This document shows positions 50,815 to 55,121 of a stretch of DNA of 55,121 nt, piece after piece. Positions within the stretch are counted from its first letter, which is position 1. The number at the start of each line of letters is the position of its first letter. The translations under genes were made by a program, and so were the position numbers. Under the pieces are notes generated by a model that saw only the letters and a list, made by a program, of their open reading frames with translations, made no database searches and was not told the DNA's origin. The DNA is taken from NCBI GenBank assembly GCA_016213775.1, contig JACQZR010000112.1:1-55121 (forward strand). The letters run 5' to 3'. The DNA is from Acidobacteriota bacterium. GTDB taxonomy: Bacteria; Acidobacteriota; Terriglobia; Bryobacterales; Bryobacteraceae.

Positions 50815-51336
50815 CTACAGATGACGCTGAATGCGCTCCAGCACCTTCGGATCCGACCAGTTTTCCGGCCCGATGAACTTCTCCAGTACGTTACCCTTTT
50901 GGTCGATCACGTAGGTTTCCGGGTACTTGAACGTCCCGTAGCTCGAGCTGATGTTCGCCTCCGGATCGCGCGCCGTCACAAACGTCACCCGCGCGCTTTG
51001 CAGAAACTGCTTGTAGGTCTTCTCGTTTTTGTCCACGCTGACGCCGAGCACAACCACGCCTTTGGCTTTCATCTTCTCGGCAAACTCCACCAGCGAGGGC
51101 ATCTCCTGGACGCATGGCGGGCACCAGGTAGCCCAGAAGTTCAGAATCAGCAGCTTGCCGCCGAAGCTGTTCACCGACACGCTCTGGCCGCCATCAGTGG
51201 TGATAGTAAAAGCAGGCGCGGTCTCGCCGGCCTGTACAATACGCTGCTCCAGCGTCGAAACCGTAACCAGGATCAGGGACGCCACAAGTATCCCAAGAGC
51301 AGACTTTAGAATGGTATCAGTACGTTTTGCTTCCAT
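50815..51336 (-). CDS. TlpA/ResA-like membrane-anchored thiol:disulfide oxidoreductase
   Basis: The 173-residue protein has an N-terminal membrane helix (ALGILVASLILVTVS) and a periplasmic thioredoxin fold. Its WCPPC motif is at residues 71-75, followed by PSLVEFAEKMKAKGVVVLGVSVD and the cis-Pro region FKYPETYVIDQKG. TlpA/ResA proteins reduce disulfides for cytochrome c or copper-site assembly. The active site is intact. It heads a two-gene minus-strand unit with glcD and diverges from the PTPS genes. Confidence 0.9.
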   Translation of the reverse strand: MEAKRTDTILKSALGILVASLILVTVSTLEQRIVQAGETAPAFTITTDGGQSVSVNSFGGKLLILNFWATWCPPCVQEMPSLVEFAEKMKAKGVVVLGVSVDKNEKTYKQFLQSARVTFVTARDPEANISSSYGTFKYPETYVIDQKGNVLEKFIGPENWSDPKVLERIQRHL

Positions 51337-51398
51337 AGACTCTTCTACAATTTTAAGGTATCCGAGCGAACAGGTATTGCATCCAATAGGTGAAACGA

Positions 51399-51815
51399 AT
51401 GCGAATCACGCGAAGGGCTGAGTTCTCCGCATCCCACTTTTGTGCTCTTTCCCATTTTACTCCCGAAGAAAACCGGGCGCTCTATGGGGAGGCGGCCAAT
51501 CCGCACGGGCATGGCCACAACTACATCGTGGAAGTGACCCTCGAAGGCGAGCCTGACCCTGTGACGGGGATGGTGATGGACCTCAAGATTTTGAAGGACG
51601 TGATCAACGAAGAGGTCATCGAACCTATGGACCACCGCTTCCTCAATCACGAAGTTCCCCCCTTCGACAAAGTCGTGCCGACCGCCGAAAACCTCGCCCG
51701 CGAGATCTGGCGCCGGCTCGATCCGAGACTCCGCCTTCCGAATGCTCACCTCAATTCTGTCCGCATTTTTGAGACCGAAGATCAGTGGGCCGAATACACC
51801 GGAGGCCAGGCCTGA
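51399..51815 (+). CDS. PTPS/QueD-like protein lacking the catalytic Cys
   Basis: ATG 51399 has AGG at -9, so I prefer it to GTG 51390; the product is 138 residues. It has the 6-pyruvoyl-tetrahydropterin-synthase fold with zinc ligands in FSASHF (His13) and HGHGHNY (His38, His40), PTAENLAREI and a C-terminal FETEDQW Glu. At the position where its downstream paralogue and human PTPS carry Cys (GKCNNP), it has Ala32 (GEAANP). That Cys is the base for side-chain chemistry, so this copy is probably altered: a lyase of another pterin, or a non-catalytic partner. Confidence 0.85.
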   Translation: MRITRRAEFSASHFCALSHFTPEENRALYGEAANPHGHGHNYIVEVTLEGEPDPVTGMVMDLKILKDVINEEVIEPMDHRFLNHEVPPFDKVVPTAENLAREIWRRLDPRLRLPNAHLNSVRIFETEDQWAEYTGGQA

Positions 51816-51818
51816 CCC

Positions 51819-52253
51819 ATGCTCGTCGCCCGCCGTTACCGTTTCTCCGCCTCGCACCGCCTGCACAGCCCGCAATTGACGGATGAGAAGAATCGCGCTC
51901 TCTACGGAAAGTGCAATAATCCTTTCGGACACGGGCACGACTATGTCCTCGAAGTTGTGGTCCAGGGCGAGCCTGACAACATCACCGGCCTGATCGTGCC
52001 TGTGTCAAAGCTGGACGCACTGGTCAGGACCGCCGTGCTCGCCGACTACGAAAACAAATTCATGAACGCCGAAATCCCAACGTACGCCACCGTCGTACCG
52101 ACGACAGAGAACGTCACCAGCGACATCCACTGCCGGCTCCGCGCCGCCTGGCCCAGCGACTTCGCAGGGACCTCACTGGCAACCGTACGCATCTGGGAGA
52201 CCAAACGAAACATCGTCGAGAGCAATGGGACGAGGAAGGAGCTTGCAGTATGA
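51819..52253 (+). CDS. 6-pyruvoyl-tetrahydropterin synthase-like enzyme with intact Cys
   Basis: The 144-residue paralogue has FSASHRL (His13), and [15 protein letters not shown] with Cys32 and His38/His40. The Cys-x5-HGH spacing and GKCNNP sequence match the animal-type PTPS more closely than the Cys-x3-HGH of Que[12 protein letters not shown] stretch follows. It would turn dihydroneopterin triphosphate into 6-pyruvoyl-tetrahydropterin. It lies three bases after the Cys-less copy, and its stop overlaps the folE ATG. The trio likely makes a tetrahydropterin or a related cofactor; queuosine synthesis is the alternative. Confidence 0.85.
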   Translation: MLVARRYRFSASHRLHSPQLTDEKNRALYGKCNNPFGHGHDYVLEVVVQGEPDNITGLIVPVSKLDALVRTAVLADYENKFMNAEIPTYATVVPTTENVTSDIHCRLRAAWPSDFAGTSLATVRIWETKRNIVESNGTRKELAV

Positions 52254-52870
52254 AGAACGTGAAAGCAAATGACAAGGTGAAGATGATGCCGCAAAAGCGG
52301 GCCCACATCTCGCTCGCCCCGCAAGTGGAACAAATGCTCCGTGCGCTTGGCGAAGACCCGCAGCGCGACGGCCTCCTCAGGACGCCCGAGCGTGCCGACA
52401 AGGCCCTCCATTTCCTCACCAGCGGCTACGAGACTAGCGTCGAAAGCATCATCAACGGCGCACTGTTCGACGTCGAGTACGACGAAATGGTTGTGGTGCG
52501 CGACATCGAGTTCTACTCCATGTGCGAGCACCACATGCTGCCCTTCTTCGGCAAGATGCATGTGGCGTATTTACCCAAGGATAAGGTGATTGGGCTGAGC
52601 AAAATCCCCCGCATCGTCGACATGTTTGCCCGCCGCCTCCAGGTGCAGGAGCGCCTCACCCGCGAAGTTGCCGAGACAATCCAGCAGGTTGCCGACCCAC
52701 GAGGGGTCGCCGTCGTCTGCCATGCCCGCCACTTCTGCATGATGATGCGCGGCGTGGAGAAGCAGCACTCGGGCACCATGACCAGCGCCATGCTCGGCGC
52801 GTTTCGCGATCAAAAAGAGACCCGCGACGAGTTCCTGTCCCTGCTTTCCCACCGCCTCGGCGACATATAG
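52250..52870 (+). CDS. folE: GTP cyclohydrolase I
   Basis: The 206-residue enzyme has all FolE-I signatures: [35 protein letters not shown] (zinc Cys and His), [37 protein letters not shown] (second Cys and His) and the [12 protein letters not shown] tail. It opens GTP to dihydroneopterin triphosphate, feeding the PTPS enzyme upstream. AAGGAG before the ATG and the four-base overlap with the PTPS gene show coupled translation. Confidence 0.95.
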   Translation: MKNVKANDKVKMMPQKRAHISLAPQVEQMLRALGEDPQRDGLLRTPERADKALHFLTSGYETSVESIINGALFDVEYDEMVVVRDIEFYSMCEHHMLPFFGKMHVAYLPKDKVIGLSKIPRIVDMFARRLQVQERLTREVAETIQQVADPRGVAVVCHARHFCMMMRGVEKQHSGTMTSAMLGAFRDQKETRDEFLSLLSHRLGDI

Positions 52871-52900
52871 ACATTTCCCGATTCGCTACAATGAATACTC

Positions 52901-53275
52901 ATGATCGCGAATCCCCGGAAGTTTGAAGTCAACGATCCGTTTGGCCGCAAATGGACGTGTTCTCTGCGCTGGCTCCAGAACGCCATCTCCATCCGTCACG
53001 CCGACGCAGTAGACGTCAAATGGGATCTCTCGTGTGACGACGGCACGACGTTGGAACGCGTCGTGGCCCTTCATCACCCCGCCCTGATCGAAATCGCCAA
53101 ACGGCATAGACGCGAGTTGACCGACTCACTCTGCATCCGCCTGGCTGCCGCGTACCTCCTCATCTGTATCACCAATTGGGAAGACACCGAGAAGACCATC
53201 ATCAACCCCACTTTGGATCAGCTCGGCGACCTGGCCAGGAAGTTCGAATCCGAAGCCGCGGCTCTCACGCGATAG
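52901..53275 (+). CDS. Unknown small protein
   Basis: The 124-residue protein is not recognised. The N-terminus carries ANPRKFEVNDPFGRKWTCSL, a beta-like region, and the middle LSCDDGTTLERVVALHHPALIE. The C-terminal half is helical (LCIRLAAAYLLICITNWEDTE). It has a hydrophobic patch but no clean membrane helix. It starts 30 bases after folE on the same strand and may belong to the same unit. Confidence 0.5.
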   Translation: MIANPRKFEVNDPFGRKWTCSLRWLQNAISIRHADAVDVKWDLSCDDGTTLERVVALHHPALIEIAKRHRRELTDSLCIRLAAAYLLICITNWEDTEKTIINPTLDQLGDLARKFESEAAALTR

Positions 53276-53286
53276 TTTTTTCCGGA

Positions 53287-53793
53287 TTGACAGATCCGCC
53301 GTTCTCCGCCACGCGTACCAACTCTGTGATTGCATCTACCGGTAACGCACACCCAGACTCGCGCTGGTACTTCGGCGCCCTATTCAAATACCTGGTCAGA
53401 GGGGCGGATTCCAATGGAAGCATGCTGGTTCTGGAGGCGACTTTTCAACGCGGATCAGAGCCGGTTCCCCACCTCCACCGGGAGGAAAACGAAGCCTACT
53501 ACATGCTGGAAGGCGAGATTGATTTCCATGTCGGCGACAGCACCACGCACGCCACGCCGGGCACCTTCGTTCTCTTGCCGAAGGACCAGCCCCACAGCTT
53601 CCGGCTCAAGACGGACCAGGCCAAAGCCCTGCTCGTCTGCTGGCCCTGCGGCATCGAATCCTTCATCGAGGAATTCTCTGAACCAGCCACCGCGCAGGTA
53701 CTGCCGCCGTTGCCGGACTACACGCGCTTCAACTTCCGCCACTTCGCCGAACGCTCCGCCAGCTACGGTATCGAACTGGTTATCGGCAGATAG
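53287..53793 (+). CDS. Small cupin-domain protein
   Basis: A single cupin barrel of 168 residues. Cupin motif 1 is PVPHLHREENEAYYMLEGEI (metal ligands His, His, Glu) and motif 2 is PGTFVLLPKDQPHSFRLKTD (His). The metal-binding set therefore looks complete. The start is uncertain: TTG 53287 or GTG 53326 both fit, and neither has a good Shine-Dalgarno. Related single-domain cupins include dioxygenase- and isomerase-like enzymes; the substrate is unknown. It follows the unknown small gene closely. Confidence 0.75.
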   Translation: MTDPPFSATRTNSVIASTGNAHPDSRWYFGALFKYLVRGADSNGSMLVLEATFQRGSEPVPHLHREENEAYYMLEGEIDFHVGDSTTHATPGTFVLLPKDQPHSFRLKTDQAKALLVCWPCGIESFIEEFSEPATAQVLPPLPDYTRFNFRHFAERSASYGIELVIGR

Positions 53794-54271
53794 CCACGGG
53801 CTCTGGATCGGCGCAAGAGTTCGACACGTGGGGCAGCCTCCCACGGACGTGCGGACGATCACGGCGCGACGTTCGGAGTGGCGGATACGATACCCAAGCG
53901 GACGTATTTTGTGGGTTGTTTGCGACAGCGGGGAGTGCAGCAGCGGAACTCGGTGCTCGTGAATGTGACCGGGGATTCCAAGCCGGGGCGGGTGGTGACG
54001 AAGATCACGGATCTGACAGTGCCTGTGACGGGGCTCGCGATTCAGATTTAGCCGGGTTCAGATGATGGTGTCGCCGGTGGGGCACGCGTCGCTCGCGTTG
54101 TGAGAAGCGGCGGACGTGCTACTCAACGGCGGCTCCGAATGCGATATTCACGTACCGGTGCACGCCGGCGTATCATTCCAAATTCCGGAAGGGCACGTGC
54201 ACATGAGTTTATCGCGGTACGCCGAAGCATCCCGTAGCCGCCCGTAGCCCTGACTATCAGGTAAATCAGCC
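53794..54271. other. Gene-poor region with a possible decayed gene end
   Basis: I see no intact gene in these 478 bases. A plus-strand frame at 53857-54051 reads TIPKRTYFVG and NSVLVNVTGDSKPGRVVTK and ends in TAG. It looks like the last part of a secreted beta-rich protein without its start, with a possible frame change near 53850. The rest (54052-54271) has no reading frame or repeat worth naming. The region lies where base composition changes, consistent with a rearrangement. Confidence 0.4.
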
Positions 54272-54523
54272 ATGACGATAGAAGATAGTGACAATAGAAT
54301 CAATGACCTCTTATCTCTTCTCGCTCAGTGCGCCGACTCTCCAAGTAAACAACTCGCAAGAGAACACCTGGAGTGCGCGCGCGTTTATTTGCTTGGCGCG
54401 ATGAATGCTGAGTACTCAATGAGCCTGGACCTTATCCGCAAGGCAGTGTCCGGTATTCCGGAAGACCCCGCGCGCAAGGATGCCAGGCGCATACTCGATG
54501 ACCTGATGAATACAGAAGCGTGA
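54272..54523 (+). CDS. Unknown small protein, lower-GC gene
   Basis: The 83-residue protein is helical and acidic (IEDSDNRINDLLSLLAQCAD, ARKDARRILDDLMNTEA) with no recognised domain. Codon use is AT-richer than in the upstream genes. It ends 17 bases before the ATG of the CBS gene and is probably co-transcribed with it, so the two may form an acquired pair. Confidence 0.45.
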   Translation: MTIEDSDNRINDLLSLLAQCADSPSKQLAREHLECARVYLLGAMNAEYSMSLDLIRKAVSGIPEDPARKDARRILDDLMNTEA

Positions 54524-54540
54524 ATAGAAAGGAAATTAAA

Positions 54541-54975
54541 ATGAAGTGCAAAGAAGTCATGACATCGTTTCCCACCTGCTGCCTTCCCACAGACACGTCT
54601 GTAGCCATTGCGGAACTTATGCAAAGCGAGGATATTGGGTGTGTTCCCATCCTGGAGAACAAGGAGAGCAGGAGAATCGTGGGGGTTGTTACTGACCGCG
54701 ATCTGGCGCTCAAGGTAGTCGCCGCGGGAAAAAAGCCCGCCACTACGAAGGCCAAGGACATCATGACGCCCGATCCTCACACGTGCAACGCGGAAAACGA
54801 CCTGCAAAGCGCAATCGAGATTATGGAGCACTATCAGATCAGGCGAATACCCATTGTCGACAGCGATGGGCGATTGTCGGGCATTATTTCCCAGGCCGAC
54901 ATTGCCTTGCGGCTTACGCAGCCCGAGCACGCCGGCAAGGTGCTGAGCCAGATCTCCAAACCGCATGTTCAGTGA
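54541..54975 (+). CDS. CBS-domain-pair protein
   Basis: From ATG 54541, with AAAGGA upstream, the 144-residue protein consists of two CBS motifs. The first contains CKEVMTSFPTCCLPTD and the second KDIMTPDPHTCNAENDLQS, each followed by the VPILEN / IPIVDSDGRL strands and a GVVTDRDLA / GIISQADIAL helix (Bateman module). Such stand-alone pairs bind adenine nucleotides and signal energy state or bind partners. AT-richer codon use marks it as different from the main stretch. Confidence 0.85.
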   Translation: MKCKEVMTSFPTCCLPTDTSVAIAELMQSEDIGCVPILENKESRRIVGVVTDRDLALKVVAAGKKPATTKAKDIMTPDPHTCNAENDLQSAIEIMEHYQIRRIPIVDSDGRLSGIISQADIALRLTQPEHAGKVLSQISKPHVQ

Positions 54976-54985
54976 CGTCAGCTAG

Positions 54986-55121
54986 GAGCCCGTCCGAGAA
55001 TTAATTTCTATAACTCAGAGGAGCTCTTGAGTACAAATTAAATCTTGGATGACTCGATCTGCTGCTGCGACTCAAGAATCGCTGCGCCGCTGAGAATTTT
55101 TCGGGGCTGATCTTCTGAAGC
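54986..55121. mobile_element. Possible end of an insertion sequence (tentative)
   Basis: From 54986 the sequence GAGCCCGTCCGAGAATTA looks like an IS terminal repeat, flanked by CTAG at 54982-54985. On the minus strand an open frame enters from the window edge and stops at a TAA (55038-55040), reading SGAAILESQQQIES near its end. That would fit a transposase C-terminus facing the terminus. Only one end is visible, so this is a weak call. Confidence 0.3.

Noticed and set aside
49408-51309. Long plus-strand frame opposite glcD and tlpA
   Set aside because: It covers two well-identified minus-strand genes and reads as a low-complexity His/Arg/Gln protein without any motif.
1-55121. CRISPR array, tRNA, rRNA or prophage
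   Set aside because: No regularly spaced repeats, no cloverleaf-like gene and no phage structural genes were seen on either strand.

Overview
The window looks like a chromosomal stretch of an acidobacterium, most probably of the Bryobacterales/Solibacter group. The evidence is family content. It has three Oar-like TonB-dependent receptors with an N-terminal carboxypeptidase-regulatory-like domain. It has a PadR regulator overlapping an ADOP-type MacB/FtsX permease, a Ser/Thr kinase fused to a TolB-like propeller, and a DUF1592-DUF1552 (PSD1-type) pair. It also carries Gram-negative envelope genes (waaA-lpxK, pal). Base composition is GC-rich until about 54.2 kb, where it falls. I see no tRNA, rRNA, CRISPR array or complete mobile element.

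Layout. The first 2.6 kb holds the 5' end of a ParA-like ATPase, a divergent B12-binding-type radical SAM protein and a glycine-rich lipoprotein. From 2.7 to 7.3 kb there is a large receptor, a ParE/antitoxin pair and an exported DinB-like protein. From 7.4 to 11.1 kb rmuC is tightly coupled to two tandem paralogues of unknown function. A FucP-like sugar transporter and an exported esterase follow. From 13.6 to 20.3 kb two further receptors diverge from one promoter region. From 27.6 down to 20.3 kb a minus-strand gene train encodes a cytochrome-like DUF1592 protein, a DUF1552 protein, a mutarotase-like protein, an exported hydrolase, an FGE-fold protein without the usual cysteines, and a GNAT enzyme. 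From 27.7 to 35.9 kb come a Cys-cluster protein, an FUSC transporter, an ExK nuclease-like protein, yggS, a frameshifted bacilliredoxin, the kinase and a small exported protein. From 35.9 to 41.8 kb come a waaA-lpxK fusion, pal, and a cytochrome-oxidase assembly set (cupredoxin lipoprotein, ctaB, SCO, DUF420). From 41.9 to 44.1 kb lies a HExxHxxGxxD metalloprotease with two paralogous helical-repeat proteins. From 44.1 to 49.2 kb are the ADOP permease, padR with a striking palindrome, and an alpha-toroid protein with a PHP-like C-terminus. From 49.4 to 53.8 kb are glcD, tlpA, two PTPS paralogues, folE, a small unknown and a cupin. The last kilobase has a decayed region, two lower-GC genes (one a CBS-pair protein) and a possible insertion-sequence end.

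How the genes fit together. The clearest functional groups are lipid A/Kdo assembly with Pal, copper and haem delivery to a haem-copper oxidase, and pterin synthesis (FolE plus a C-x5-HGH PTPS). The best candidates for an undescribed system are the protease with its two repeat proteins, the rmuC-linked paralogue pair, the toroid/PHP-like fusion, and the PSD1-type gene train. All functions are inferred from reading the sequence; no database search was run.
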